From: Turnera subulata
Lineage: Eukaryota; Streptophyta; Magnoliopsida; Malpighiales; Passifloraceae
DNA: 64,000 nucleotides
Direction: 5' to 3'
Assembly (NCBI GenBank): GCA_028386065.3
Contig: JAKUCV010003363.1
Coordinates: 186,001 to 250,000 of the forward strand
A program made the translations under genes and the position numbers. Below the pieces are notes generated by a model that was not told the origin of the DNA, made no database searches, and saw nothing but the letters and a program-made list of their open reading frames with translations. Positions 10,397 to 22,760 of this stretch are shown piece by piece (positions within the stretch are counted from its first letter, which is position 1; each line of letters starts with the position of its first letter).

Positions 10397-12087
10397 ATGG
10401 ACAATCACTCCCAAAACCCTCATATTCTTATGATACCTTACCCTTTCCAAGGCCATGTCATCCCTTTTGTCCATCTCGCCACAAAGCTGGCATCGAAAGG
10501 CTTCACCATCACCTTCGTGAACACAGAATCGATCCACCACAAGATAACCAAATCCCAATTGTCATCATCAGGAGTGCTACCTGCAGGACCCAACAAACAT
10601 GACATCTTCGCGGAAGCAAGAAAAGCCGGCCTCGACATACGCTATGCAACCGTGAGCGACGGCTTCCCGTTAACGTTTGACAGGTCCCTCAACCATGATC
10701 AGTTCATGGAAGGCATGTTGCATGAGTTTTCTGCTCACGTTGATGATCTTGTGGGTAAACTAGTCAAAACAAACCGACCAATCACTTGCCTCATCTCTGA
10801 CACTTTCTACGTGTGGTCATCAATGATAGCCAACAAGTATAATCTTGTTTATGTTTCATTCTGGACCGAACCAGCTTTGGTTTTCACTCTCTACTACCAC
10901 ATGGACCTCCTAAAGACTAATGGCCATTTTGCTTCTCCTCATGATGGTATGTTCTGTTGATCATTTATAAATATGTTCCCTCCATATATTCCTTACTAAT
11001 TAACTAAGCTATAGTAGTAGTACTATGTGTGCTCTTTTTTTTTTTCTTTATTTTCTTGCTAGAGCTCCTGACTAGGTTTAATTGCTAGTTTGAGCTAGCA
11101 TAGTCTATTTTATGGCCGATAATATTAATGTTGCTAATATATATATATATGTGTGTAGATTATAACCGTGAGGACGCCATTGATTATATCCCCGGAGTTG
11201 AAACCATGGACCCAAAGGACATGGCGTCATATCTTCAAGCGACAGATGCCACAACCGTGGTGCATAGAATAATATACAAGGCATTTGAGGACGTGAAAAG
11301 AGCAGACTTTGTGATTTGCAACACAGTGCAAGAACTTGAACGCAAAACCATCTCAGCCTTGCAACAGAAGCAACGGGTTTACGCTATTGGCCCAGTCTTC
11401 CCTGCTGGGTTCACCAAGAGCCTCGTGGAAACCAGCCTGTGGCCCGAGTCTGATTGCACCCGGTGGCTCGACTCGAAGCACCACGGCTCGGTCATCTACA
11501 TATCCTTTGGTAGCTATGCTCATTGCACCAGAAATGACATTGTGGAGATAGCTCATGGGCTGCTGCTTAGCCGGGTGAGCTTCATTTGGGTACTTCGCCC
11601 TGATATTGTGAGCTCAGATCAGAGTGATCCCCTCCTGCCCCCTGGATTCGAAGATGAGATCAAAGGACGGGGGATGATTGTGCCCTGGTGTTGCCAGATT
11701 GCCGTGATCTCACATCCTGCGGTTGCTGGGTTCTTGACCCACTGCGGGTGGAATTCAACACTGGAGAGTGTATGGTGCGGAATACCCTTGTTGTGTTTTC
11801 CTTTGCTCACTGATCAGTTCACCAATAGGAAACTGGTAGTTGATGATTGGAGGATTGGGCTCAATCTCTGTGACAAAATGCCCATCGCAAGAGAGGAGGT
11901 TGCCCGAAAGATCAGCCGTTTGATTAGTGGTAAATCAGCTGATGAATTCAGGAAGAATGTCAAGGCCGTGAAAGCGGAACTAGAGAATGCATTATCCGGC
12001 GATGATGGTGGGTCCTCCCAGAAGAACCTCAACCAGTTTATTGATGATATGAAGGCCAAGATCAAGAAGAAGAATGCTGGTCTCTAG
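10397..12087 (+). CDS. UGT86A-like: UDP-glycosyltransferase, UGT86A-like
   Basis: This family 1 glycosyltransferase is predicted to move a sugar from UDP-sugar to a small acceptor in the cytosol. Exon 1 is 10397-10946 and exon 2 is 11159-12087. The 212 bp intron has GT at 10947 and AG at 11157-11158, and splits one Asp codon after its first base. The joined product is 492 residues, normal for plant UGTs. His20 in PFQGHVIPF and Asp135 in CLISDTFY match the catalytic pair. The PSPG box covers residues 360-403, begins WCCQ and ends in Gln, a residue usually linked with UDP-glucose. MIPYPFQGHVIPFVHLA and the overall sequence match the UGT86A group as I remember it. Acceptors are not reliably known for this group, so I give none. 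No lesion is visible. Confidence 0.93.
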
Positions 12088-12594
12088 TGGTGTGGTAGTC
12101 GTGAAGGAAGATCATGTACTGTGCGTGCGACGTCTATGATCATTCAGAATTCCTTGTTATTTTGTTTTTCAATTAACTCATGTCAAGTCCCCAATGAAGC
12201 CATATCCAGCCAGTCTATTTGCCCTGTCATTCTAATATCTTTCAAAATTTTGCACTTTTCCAGAGTTCCAATGCTTCATTCAATTGCATGTCGAAAGATT
12301 ATGGCGCCGATACAGACCGCACGAAGGGAGTAACATCATTAATCCATGTTCTATCACCTTCACTAAGATTAAACTTTAAACTATGCTAAACAATGTGACC
12401 TTTGATTATTGACTAGAGGAAATATAAACAGACTATTCCTCAAAGGGGAAAGAATATCATATTCAACCCCAAGTGATGAGCAGGAGGAGGCCGGCTTAGC
12501 TGCTGGATTGTACAATATGCTATTTTCATATAGCATGAAAGCTATACAGAAGCCTCCACTACTTCTCCTGCAACTTCACCTCGAGTTTCTTTAG
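12088..12594. other. UGT 3' flank
   Basis: This is the 3' untranslated and downstream sequence of the UGT gene. No other gene or repeat was recognised. Confidence 0.5.
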
Positions 12595-12990
12595 GGTGGT
12601 CTCCTCCTCCAAATGGCTGGCTCAAGGCAAATACAGATGGAGTTGTTAGTAGAAACTCGGGCCAATCAGGGGCAGGTGGAGTCATTCATTCGCCGGATGG
12701 CAAATGGGTAACCGGTTTTTGTGCATAGCCTTCGACTTTGTAGTCCACTCGTAGCTGAGTTATGGGCTGTGTATGACATCCTATGGCTTGCATGGGTCGT
12801 GGCATCTCTCACTTTATTGTGGAAATGTATTGTAGTGAACTCACAACCGTCATTACCAACCAGTCGTATCAAGGTTGGAGAACCTCTCGCTAATGGAGTA
12901 TTTGCGGGTCTGGACTGTCTCTTTTCGGCACATTTTTCGTGAGGAGAATTTGGTTGCAGATTATCATGCAAAGCATAGTTTAAGCCTACT
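12595..12990 (+). pseudogene. Decayed LINE-type RNase H domain (RVT_3-like)
   Basis: Pieces in shifting frames resemble the RNase H-like domain at the end of plant non-LTR polyproteins. They are WSPPPNGWLKANTDGVV with GAGGVIHSPDGKW near 12600-12720 (ending in a TAG at 12726), ELWAVYDILWLAW near 12755-12795, then GISHFIVEMYCSELTTV, and finally EENLVADYHAKHS near 12940-12980. At least two frameshifts are needed to link them. No reverse transcriptase precedes it. It may be a truncated LINE or a former stand-alone RNase H-like gene. Confidence 0.8.
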
Positions 12991-13080
12991 CGAGTCATTG
13001 GAGATTTTTTGATGTTACTCCAACCAACCAGAAGATAAAAATATCCTAGCCAAGGTTGAATAGCTTTAACCAGCACTTGA

Positions 13081-13275
13081 CAATCCGTACTCCATAATTT
13101 TGTACCTTTCTAATTGGCCCAGCCAGTGTACAAAATAAATGCTTAATTGGGCCCAGTAGTCCAGAAATTATTGCTGTCAATCCGTCCTCCATAAATTGTG
13201 CACCTTTCTAATTGTCCAGCCAGACCACAAAATAAGTGCTGAATTGGGCCCGGTACTCCAGAAATTGTTGCTATC
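13081..13275. repeat. Imperfect tandem duplication of about 97 bp
   Basis: The segment starting CAATCCGT at 13081 is repeated from 13178. Both copies contain CTCCATAA, ACCTTTCTAATTG, CCAGCCAG, AATTGGGCCC and CCAGAAATT in the same order, with roughly 85 percent identity by eye. It lies just after the RNase H remnant and may be part of that element's 3' untranslated region. Confidence 0.75.
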
Positions 13276-13559
13276 AAATCACATCAGTAATCAATTATGG
13301 TAGATTGGATAGGTCCGAACCCAAGTGGCATTGGTATTTTCGTTGTCAATTATTTTTTCTTCAAACGTTGTCAACTCTACAGAAGGGCCATAAATTCTCA
13401 TCTCATGTTAAACGTGATCATCATCACACATGCAATTTTATTTTTCTTGGCGCATCACTTCACATGCATGCTTATATCCATCAACATGGGTTTAATATTG
13501 TTTTTCGACGTTGATGCTTTTGACATACTGTTTATCTTAGAAATTAAAGCTTGTTTAAC

Positions 13560-14206
13560 ATTTAAGCATGCACGTACAATGCAATAATCAAAAACATGTA
13601 CAAGGACAAAGATCAATTAGGAGTTTGTATCAATTCCTATTCCTCTCTAAACTTGTTGACTCCTCTAGAGCTTGTTGATTCCTCTTTGTTAATCATTGAA
13701 TTTAATCATTAGGAAAAAAATTCCTTATTCATAACATAAGAGCCCTTGGAGTGTGGAGAGAGCATTTTATATTTTCAAGAATAATGGGAGAGGAGAGGGA
13801 GAGCTAGAGAGAAAATATCACACAGATGTTGATTTTTAGTACCCACACTTTTTTTTAACTTCTGAATGTTATCTCATATCAAAATTGACAATAATATATA
13901 GGTATTCGGGGTTGGATATGGTGGTAGAATAATTACCTTATGTCTTTAATATTTTGATAAATTATCAGATAATCAAGAACAATACTCTGGTATAGAGGCA
14001 AGGCGTACCTGAATTCATGATAAATAAACTTGAGTATTAATTAGAGAGGATTGGGAGTTTTCAAAATTTGGTTTCCATATCTTGGTGTGTTTTTCTTTGA
14101 TGGGGCAGAATCAAAAACAAGTTTAGAGAATAAATAACCAAATGTACTTTATTTTACAGAAAAATAATCACATAGTGCATCCAAAGTAATATCATGAAAA
14201 ATACAA
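13560..14206 (-). repeat. Probable 3' LTR region of copia-3 (limits uncertain)
   Basis: On the minus strand the copia-3 coding remnant is followed by a purine stretch (AGTGGGAATT) that looks like a polypurine tract and then by TGTATTTTTCATG. That is the expected order of polypurine tract and LTR start, so the LTR would extend from about 14206 towards lower coordinates. The far end was not located and the start value here is a guess. No 5' LTR was seen. Confidence 0.35.
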
Positions 14207-14218
14207 ATTCCCACTAAA

Positions 14219-15690
14219 ACTATACTTCATCAATTAATTTGACGCCCATATGAGCACTATGCTCATGAAACAATTTGGGTAGTAATCCTTTGGTAAGCGG
14301 ATCCACAACCATGGAGTTTGTCCCAATATGTTCTATTTGCAACTGTCCACTCTGGACTCCTCCTTTAACAGCCAAGAACTTGATCCTTATATGCTTTGAC
14401 TTCGAAGAGCTGTTGTTATTATTGGAATATATCACGGTCGATCTATTATAACAGAAAATCTTTAATGGATTTTCAATGCCATTCACAATGCGTAGCTCAG
14501 TGAAAAAATTTCGTAGCCATACCCCATGATTGGATGCCTCAAAACAGGCTATAAAGTCAGCAGCCATGGTGGAAGAAGCTTTGAGTGTCTGCTCAGCACT
14601 CTTCCAGAAAATAGCACCATCAGCTAGTAAGTAAACATAGCCAGAATTGGATCTCCTACTGTCTTAGCATCCAGCAAAATCAGAATCAGAATACTCAATG
14701 ATCTCCAATGATTCTGATTCTTGTATGTGAGCATGTAATGCTTTGTTCTCTGTAAATATTGCATAACCCATTTGGCTGCTATCTAATGATCCACTCCTGG
14801 GTTATTAAGATATCTGCCTAACATCCCAACAATGTTCGCTATATTCAGACGCATACAAACTTGAGCAAATATTAGACTTTCCATTGCAAAAGCAAGGAAT
14901 GTTTTACACCTCCTTTATTTGAAACTCATTCTTGGGCAACTTGTCTCCTTTAGTGTCAGGGGTATCTCATGGTTTAAAATTCTTTAATCCAATCCTGCTA
15001 AGAACCTTATCGATATAGGTCTTTTGTGACAACCCAAGGATACCTTGAGGATGATCTAGATGTATCTGAATCCCTTATACAAAAGAGGCATCACTAAGAT
15101 CTTTCATATCAAAATGCTTAGTTAGAAATCTCTTGGTGTTGTACAGTAAGCCTATATCACTGCTAGCAAGTAATATGTCATCGACATATAAAACCAGGAA
15201 ATTAAATTTACCCCCAATGAACTTTTGGTATACACAATCATCAACTGCATTCATCTCAAAGCCAAACGAGATGATAATTTGATGAAATTTATGATACCAT
15301 TGACGGGATTTTTTTTTACTGGTAGATGGATTTTTTAAATTTGCAAACCATTTCATTTGGGTCTCCAAACATAAAGTTTTATGATTGCATCATATAAATC
15401 GTCTCATCAATGTCTCCACTAAGAAATGCAATTGTTACATCCATCTGATGTAGCTCAATGTCAAATCAGCCATAAGTGCTATTATTATTCTACAAGTCTT
15501 TTGATGAAACTAGAGAGAAAGTCTCTTTATAATCAATGCCTTCCTTTTGAGTGAAACCCGTTACGACAAGACGAGCCTTATATCTTTCGACATTGCCTTT
15601 TAAATTGTTCTTGGTTTTAAATATCCATTGGGGTGTTTGCTTGTTGTGCTTATCTTTCTTTTGATGTAATGCTTTCACATGATCAATAAA
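14219..15690 (-). pseudogene. copia-3: Ty1/copia RT and RNase H remnant
   Basis: On the minus strand, from high to low coordinates, this shows the start of reverse transcriptase ([35 protein letters not shown], 15500-15640), the RT core with the catalytic VLYVDDILLASS (15150-15190), and RNase H (AADFIACFEASNHGVWLRNF, SKHIRIKFLAVK, 14270-14567). The usual ending DPLTKGLLPKLFHEHSAHMG is present. Frameshifts and stops separate the three blocks. The elements between them (DVKTAFLNG-type and YGLKQ-type motifs) are damaged or shifted. It is a degenerate copia pol lacking gag and integrase. Confidence 0.9.
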
Positions 15691-17229
15691 ATGTGCCTTT
15701 TTATGCCTGTCTTGATGATTGCATTTACAATTTAGAAAATGTAGTTTATGCTAGGATTAACGTATTTTGCAAACATTTCAAGTTTGGCTTGCCAAACTAT
15801 AAAACAGATCAATTTGAAGTTAAGCCACTAAAACCCAGCTTGTAAGTTAAACTCCATACTTTTGTCCATAGGCACAAGAAAAGTCTTAATTCGCAAAGAA
15901 AGAAAAGTGTTTGACCTTATCCTTGGTCAAGACGTCAAAAAATTGTCAAGGAGAAAATAAGGAGGAACAGGGGGTAGAGTTCCCTGGAGTCATACGTGAA
16001 AGAATATGTGGCTAAGCTAAGTTGGGGCTGCACCCCGTGGAAGAAGAGAGATCACTAGCAAAGCTTAGCCGAGTCCTAAGCCGAAGGTCGAAAACGCCGC
16101 ACAAACATACCATCAACCGTTCTAATTGCTAAGGCAAAAGGAAAAGTAAAGAGAGAGCATACAGGATTTAAACTGTTGGCTTAGAAAAAGCTTCATCATA
16201 ACACAATCAACAAAAGTAATCACAAGCCATCTACAAAGCAATCATAAACTATCCTTATACAAAAGCATAAGCAAAGCACAAGGTCTACGGTAGAGTCTGC
16301 ATAAAGTGCAAAAGAAAAGAGCAGAAGTTAAGGCAGAACAGCAGGCTCGGGGTCCAGATCCAAGCAGCAATGGGGTCGAAATCATCAATATTTGCGTCCC
16401 AACCGCCGACAAAGTCTGATAAGGCAGGCGCATCCAAACCAAGGCCAACTTGAGGAGCGGCACCCATGAAGGAAAAACGGCTAGATATGATCCCGAGTAA
16501 AGAAAAAAAAATGCCGAAAGGGAATAGTCGGGGGAGGAGTCTGCCTACTCGAGTGGATGAGGTGCAAGCTCAAATATGTGAATATTTTGCATTTGTATTT
16601 GTATTTGTTTGTTGTTTTGCTCAAATGATGTATTTGATCCAACTATGAAACGTACATATTGACCTTTGCATCCAATATCACCGGTATTATCTTAGTGAAG
16701 ATGCTAGTCCACCATAAACAAATCCCTGGACCCTCCTCTTGGTTTCGAGGTATGTGCATTATGCGGAATCATTGACGGGTTTTTCTCAAGCTTTCCCTTA
16801 ATAAGCTTAGGTGGAAACTCCTTGTCAAGATTACAATCAAGAGAACACTGAGAATAGTGTGTGCCCAGTATTTCCGTGAGCTTATCCGGATTTGTGATAC
16901 CTTTTTTGAATCAACTTAGCCGCAGTGCGAACACCGTGCATACATATTCTGTCTAGGTGCTGGGTTTTAAGTGAGACCTCTTGTGACTCCTCCAGTTACA
17001 TCTGGGAATATACATGGAATGATAGTTCTTTGGAAAGCAGTTAATTCGTCTATCCTGGGAATCATTAAATCGGTTCTCTCCACTTGAGCTAAGCTAGATC
17101 ATACGAAGAATCATGAATCGCAGGCCATCGTTCTTAAGCCAAGGTTACGAGGCGATATCCCCGCCAACCGGGCCGAGGTCACGATGCTCATAGACTCCCA
17201 CTGATTTTTATATAAGTTTAATTCGAGGT
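15691..17229. other. Unassigned repeat-like sequence
   Basis: No gene was recognised. Part of it (15950-16560) is less AT-rich than its surroundings, with repeated AAGCTAAG/GCTTAG-type words near 16010-16090. It may belong to an old LTR element. Open frames here lack family motifs. Confidence 0.4.
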
Positions 17230-18195
17230 TTTCAACCTAATCTCATAACCTTTGCCACAACTATTACTGCTCGACCAGAACCTCTTTCTTTTGTAAAACT
17301 ACAGGGAGCCCTTATGAGTCATGAATTTCTTCATAACGACCCTTTGAAGTCCCTTGCTTTGGACTCCTCTACTTCTCCGGCTCAGCCTCAGAACCAGACT
17401 TCATCTTCTATATTGCCCTCGATTCATGTTGCTCAGAAGCAGCCTTTTTTCCCACCATAGCATGGTGGTTGAGGGCATCAAGGAAGAGACCGTAATAATC
17501 AACGACAATCATTCTATGACAGTAGATCTTATCAGCCACAAGAATCCAACTGGCCAAGGTGTCAAATCTACAATAAATGGGGACATACTGCACAAAATTG
17601 TTATCAGCGTCATTCCAATGCCTCTGTTAACACTATCTCTCATCGGTCTTCCCCTTATTCAGTCGATCCATGGATTCCTGATACAGGAGCTACCCACCAT
17701 GTGACTCCTGATCAACACAATCTTCATCCCTACACTGAGTATCCCGGTGGTGACATAGTTAAGGTTGGTAATGGGAATGAGTTGGCGATTGCAGGTTTAG
17801 GTAATATTTCTATCCCAACCACCTAACGTTCTTTGCATGTCAAACATATTCTTCATGTTCCCCAAATCACAAAGTCTCTCCTTCTGGTACAACAATTTGC
17901 TAACGATAATGATGTCTTTTTTTAGTTTCGCCACACTTTGTTTTTTGTTAAGGATCGAACCAACAAGAAAATCCTACTTACCGGCTGGAGTAGCCGTGGG
18001 CTTTACACCTTCAATTCTCCTTCTCTATCTAGTGGACCTTAGGCTTATTTTGTTACTCGGGTTGGGGAAGACACTTGGCACTGGTGGCTTGGCCACCCTC
18101 ATCTTCAAGTTCAAAACCATATTCTTCATCAATTTACTCTTATTGTTGCTTCCAATTCACATTTTTCTCCTTGTGTTTTTTGCCGTATGGGCAAA
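17230..18195 (+). pseudogene. copia-A: Ty1/copia gag end, protease and pre-integrase remnant
   Basis: Reading plus-strand frames, the order is: a gag tail (TARPEPLSFVKLQGALMSHEF), a zinc knuckle (CQIYNKWGHTAQNC), a protease active site (WIPDTGATHHVTP) and a pre-integrase domain (RGLYTFNSPS, GHPHLQVQNHILHQF). Stops and frame changes separate these. The second Cys of the usual C-x2-C in the knuckle is Tyr. The pre-integrase part (about 17905-18190) has a near copy at 19677-19960. Confidence 0.88.
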
Positions 18196-18209
18196 TCCTC
18201 GAACTAAAA

Positions 18210-19676
18210 GTTTAGAAGACAGTAATAATGTTGTGAATCGGCACATGTTGCTTAGCCAGGTCATTGTATTAAATACACATTGAGTTCAACATATGGTACA
18301 CAAGTATAAGAAGTATGCATCAGATAGAAGTGTAATACTACTAGAGATAAAGAAGATGGGATAACCATAGGTTTCTGGATCATGATTATCATATACTAAT
18401 ACTCCCCCACAAACTAAACCAGGTGATGGATAAAGATTCAGTTTGGATCGCAATAGGTGAAAACGTTTGAGTGGCAACGGCTTGGCTAGAAAGTCTGCAA
18501 GCTAACCATCACTATTGACAAATTGGATCCTTAAATGCTTAGAAGCTACTTGTTCATGCACAAAATGAAAATCCAAAGCTACATGCTTCGTACGAGTGTG
18601 CTATACTGGATTGTGACAAATGTAAGTCACCCCAATATTATCACACCATACCATTGGAACAGAATGCTTGATCCCTAACTCCCCTAACAAAGACTAAAGC
18701 CAAAGAACCTATGCAGAGCCATCAGTAACTGCTTTGTACTCAGCTTCGATTAAAGACCAAACGACTGTCCTCTGTTTGTGAGAGGACCAAGAAATCAAAT
18801 TCTGACCTAGGTAGACTAAGTATCCGCTAGTGGATTTGCCATCATCAACACAACCACCCCAATCAGCATCATTATAAACCTGTAAGGTCGTATCACGCTG
18901 CCGAAAAAGCTGCAAACCATAGTCAACAGTTTGTTTTAGATACCGAAGAATTCTTTTCACAACTTAATAATGATCATCAGTTGGATTTTTCATAAATTGG
19001 CTAACTTTATTTACTGCAAAGAGGATATCTGGTCGTGTGAGCCCCAGATACTGAAGAGACCCAACAAGCTGTCGATAGGTCGTTGGATCAGAAAAAGCCT
19101 TGCCACCAAGCTTGGTTAGTTTCTTACTAGTGGAGGCCAATGTTTGAAGAGCCTTACAGTTTTCCATACCTGATTTGTGAAGAAGATTCATGATGTATTC
19201 CCTCTGTGTCAACAGTAAACCATCTTTGTTCAGTGTCAGCTCAATTCCTAGAAAATAATTAACAAAACCCAAGTTGCGATGGGAGAATTCCACCCCTAGA
19301 TCCTCAATCAAGCTACGAATAAAAGTTGAATTACTACCAGTAACCAAGATATCATCAACGTATATCAGATATATGAAAAAATAGAGGCTGTCAATATATC
19401 ATCAGAGAAGAATCTGAGCGAGAAACGCAAAAACCCAAGAGAAAGAAGATGATCACTGAGGCGCTTGTACCACGCCCGTGGTACTTGCTTGAGCCCGTAC
19501 AAAGACTTGTGTAAACAACATACATGATTAGGTCTGTCCAAAACCTGAAAACCCTGGGGTTGCCTTATAAAAACTTCTTCTTCAGGCACGCTATGAAGAA
19601 AAGCATTTCGGATGCAAGTTGTTGTATGCCCCAACCACAAGAGACAACATAACCAAGAACAGTGCGGATTGTAAAA
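18210..19676 (-). pseudogene. copia-C: minus-strand copia RT/RNase H end with probable LTR
   Basis: On the minus strand this shows an RT part (EEEVFIRQPQGFQV, CCLHKSLYGLKQVPRAWYKRL, 19365-19640), the RT end (NLGFVNYFLGIEL, SLQYLGLTRPDILFAVN, 18964-19347) and RNase H (YNDADWGGCVDDGKSTSGYL, 18709-18960). A GTGGGGGAGTATT motif at about 18400-18412 on the minus strand looks like a polypurine tract, so 18210-18400 is probably LTR sequence. The RT catalytic box is lost near 19347-19400. It lies between two near copies of a plus-strand copia segment. Confidence 0.85.
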
Positions 19677-20352
19677 TAATGATGTCTTTTTTTAGTTTTA
19701 CCCCACTATATTTTGGTTTTTAAGGATCGAACCAACAAGCAAATCCTACTTATCGGCCGTAGTAGCCGTGGACTTTACACCTTCAATTCTCCTTCTCTAT
19801 TCGGTGGACCTCAGGCTTGTTTTGTTACTAGAGTTAGGGAAGACACTTGGCACCAATGGTTTGGCCACCCTCATCTTCAAGTTCAAAACCATATTCTTCA
19901 TCAATTTACTCTTCATGTTGCTTCCAATACACATGTTTCTCCTTGTTGCACCCTCACATGTTTCTTTGTCTTCATCCACTACCAACAAACCTTTGGATCT
20001 TGTTTTTACGAATGTTTGGGGACCATCCCCGTAAGTATGGATGGTTCAAAGTACTCTATTATCTTTTTAGATGCTTATAACAAATACATATGGTTTTACT
20101 GCATTAAACACAATTCTGATGTTTATGGAAAGTTGCCCCAATATTGCGAGTGTGCCCCACTACAATCCGCATTGTTCTTGGTTATACTGTCTCTTGTGGT
20201 TGGACCATCTTTGTTCAGATTTCTCTACGTTATCACTGTCTTCTAAACTCTTAGTTCTTTACCAACCAACGAAACTCATACAGGTAGGTGTCTCTAGGTG
20301 CGCAGATGCTGATTGGGATTGTTTGGCCACACCTGATAAGTGTAGGCATTGA
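19677..20352 (+). pseudogene. copia-B: second plus-strand copia fragment
   Basis: This contains pre-integrase (RGLYTFNSPSLFGGPQACFVTRV, WHQWFGHPHLQVQNH) and an integrase start (MDGSKYSIIFLDAYNKYIWFY). It then jumps to an RT-like piece (TIRIVLGYTVSCGW, near 20165) and an RNase H-like piece (CADADWDCLATPDK, near 20300). Sequence between these has been lost. It shares about 88 percent identity by eye with 17905-18190 but is a separate, differently decayed copy. Confidence 0.8.
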
Positions 20353-20359
20353 TTCTCTC

Positions 20360-20738
20360 TGCTAGACTTGAAGGATGCTCCTAGCTAGAAGGGTGCTGGA
20401 AAACAAGCTCATTCTGTGACTTTCAAATGATCCATGCTCCAAGCCCAAACAGGAGCGGCCCAGGGCAACGAGCTATACACTCCATGGGTTGCTTGCGTGT
20501 TGTGAACAGCCAGGCCTCTGTAGTCCGTTCTGCAAAAAAAGAGGGCCAAGCATTAGGATAAAGAAAGGATTTCCAGACAGCTTGCGCAAAAGTACAATCA
20601 CGCAAGGCATGTAAGCCTATTTCCGGGTGCTGGAGACGGCGTGGGTAGGAGGCGTCGGAAGCCATGTAGCGATGAACTTTGGTGGTGTTAGTCAGTAGTG
20701 CATCGTGGGCCAATTGCTATACGAAAGTATGGATTTTT
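20360..20738 (-). pseudogene. LINE-2, 3' part: C-terminal zinc-binding region of a non-LTR reverse transcriptase
   Basis: The minus-strand reading HDALLTNTTKVHRYMASD, HPEIGLHALRDCTFAQAVWKSF matches the zf-RVT-type region at the end of plant LINE ORF2. The usual C-x-x-C Cys residues are lost. The reading continues into PGPLLFGLGAWII and KSQNELVFQ, also typical. The 5' neighbour of this fragment is not adjacent: it lies 19 kb away at 40101, on the other side of copia-1. Confidence 0.88.
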
Positions 20739-20743
20739 GGAAG
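20739..20743. repeat. Target-site duplication of copia-1, left copy (GGAAG)
   Basis: This is identical to 40096-40100 and abuts the TG end of the LTR that starts at 20744. Confidence 0.9.
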
Positions 20744-20891
20744 TGAAGGATTTCATGTACATATACATAACATAACATAGATAAGAACACTTATCTATAA
20801 GAGTGAAGCGGAAGCGTTGTCAGGATCGGGAGCTGCGGCTTGGATTACTGGTCGGTAGAGACCGTCACAGTGTGTCGGATCGGCCTCCTAG

Positions 20892-21755
20892 TGATGCAAC
20901 CAAGGGTACACCAAGCTCAAGAGGACGAGTTGATGGAAAGTTGATCATGCTTCAAGAGTCAATCTCAGGAGCATGCTCAAAGATGGACAAGGAGAGTCAC
21001 TTTGCACAAGCTTGGAATAATCAAGAACTTCAATAGATCAAGTTAAAAAAGCTTTGAGAGGAGCATAAAGAGAAGCCACCATGATTTTCTTCATTAAGTT
21101 GGAGACCATGGTCCAATCGGCATATCATTGTTTCTTTATTTTATTTTTGGGCCGAATTTTATTAGACATTGAATTTATCATTTCGGCTAGCTTTTATATT
21201 AATTAGTTGGATTATTATTTTTTTGGGCTTAGTCTAATTACTTGGGTTATATTTTTTTGGGATTAATTAGAGTCCAAGTTATATTTGGATCAATTAAATC
21301 CTAGTCTAAATGGGTAGTTAGGTTTCGGCCCAGGTCAATTAGAGAGTCAAGTACAATATGCTTTTGGACTAGGTTATGCCAAATTAGGGTATTAGGTTTT
21401 AGGAGGTATAAATACTCATTTTATTGTTGTTGGCCGGTTAGGCAATTCAGATTTTAGAAAATAAAGAAAACGTTTACCTTTTTCATGGTGTTCTTCTTGG
21501 TTGTGAGATGCAATCAAAAACAAAAGGAGGGATTCTCTTTACTTAATTCTTTGGGATTAATTTCACTTATCAAGAAATCATTCTTGTGGCATTTAATTAA
21601 CCCCCTGTAATTCTCATTGTTTGTTGCCTATTCCATAGAGATTAGGAGGCGAAGAATAGGGTTACTAAAACCTAGTTTGATTGGAGATTGGAGATCTTGG
21701 GATCAATTAGTTGCAGAGGTGAATCTAGAGGGATTCTAGGTTTGTTGCTGTATCA
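20892..21755 (+). repeat. Left LTR of the nested gypsy element
   Basis: 864 bp, from TGATGCAACC to TTGCTGTATCA. The primer-binding site follows directly. Confidence 0.93.
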
Positions 21756-21769
21756 GTTGGTAGCGGAGC
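21756..21769 (+). promoter_or_regulatory. Primer-binding site (GTTGGTAGCGGAGC)
   Basis: It lies directly after the left LTR. The common plant type, complementary to initiator tRNA-Met, is TGGTATCAGAGC; this one reads TGGTAGCGGAGC. Four other elements in the window have the same or nearly the same site. Confidence 0.8.
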
Positions 21770-22760
21770 TTATAGGTTCAATCAATCATACCTTGTGTCG
21801 TTGAATTCTTGTTCTTACTGTGTTTTGTTCTTGTTGCCATTGTATTTTTTAAGAAAAAAAAAAAAGAATTTCGATTGGGCTGTTGTGTTGTCGACCGCTT
21901 TCTATTGTTGTTACCCAATTCTTCTTTCAATTTGGGTATTGTTGTGCTTAGTCGACACCCTTATTACTTGATTAAAAAAAAAAACAAAAAAAAATGGGAA
22001 AGAGTTGGTGAAACATTGATTGGCGGCTGTCAATTTGGTGGATTGAATTCTTGTCAATTTCCATCTATTTGCAGTGGTCGATTACTATCATTATTATATT
22101 AAAAAAAAATGGAGGGGTTGCTGACTTGTGCTGTCGACTTGTGGTGGCTGCTACCATTTTATTTCTTTTTGAAAATTGGCTTGGTTGGCAGTAACCGATT
22201 GCTATATTATTAAAAAAAAAATTCTGCCAATTGTTGATTGAATTGAGTTGTCGACAGTAACCATACTTTACACTTGTCCAATTAGTTCTTTGTTTAGCCT
22301 AGTCAACACCATCTTATACTTATTAAAAAAAAAAAAGGAATTGAAGGTTGAGAATTGGGCAGGTTAATAGATAGGATATCTAGTTGGGAATATCTTCTTT
22401 CTTTCTGCTTAATTGAGTGTCTTGTTTCTTTTCAGCCTTTTTTAATTGGGTGATAATTGTTTCATGTCATTCAATTACTGCAAAATTCCATCACATACAT
22501 TACCTTGTACTTGTGTGTGATCTTTCCTTTTCTTGTTGGAGTCATAATTTGTTCTAGAATTGTCTTTCCTTTCTATTTTTCTTTAGGCTTTCATTGTTTT
22601 TGTTAATTAATTGTTGCAAGTTGGTTATCTGGTTTTGTGTTATCTGATCCTATCTTATCAAGTAGAAGCAGAATCCAAAAAGGAAAAAGGCTGAGAGTTC
22701 ATCCCTTGCCAACACGTGAGGAATTATTTTCTACTAACACTTTCTTGCTGGTGATATATC

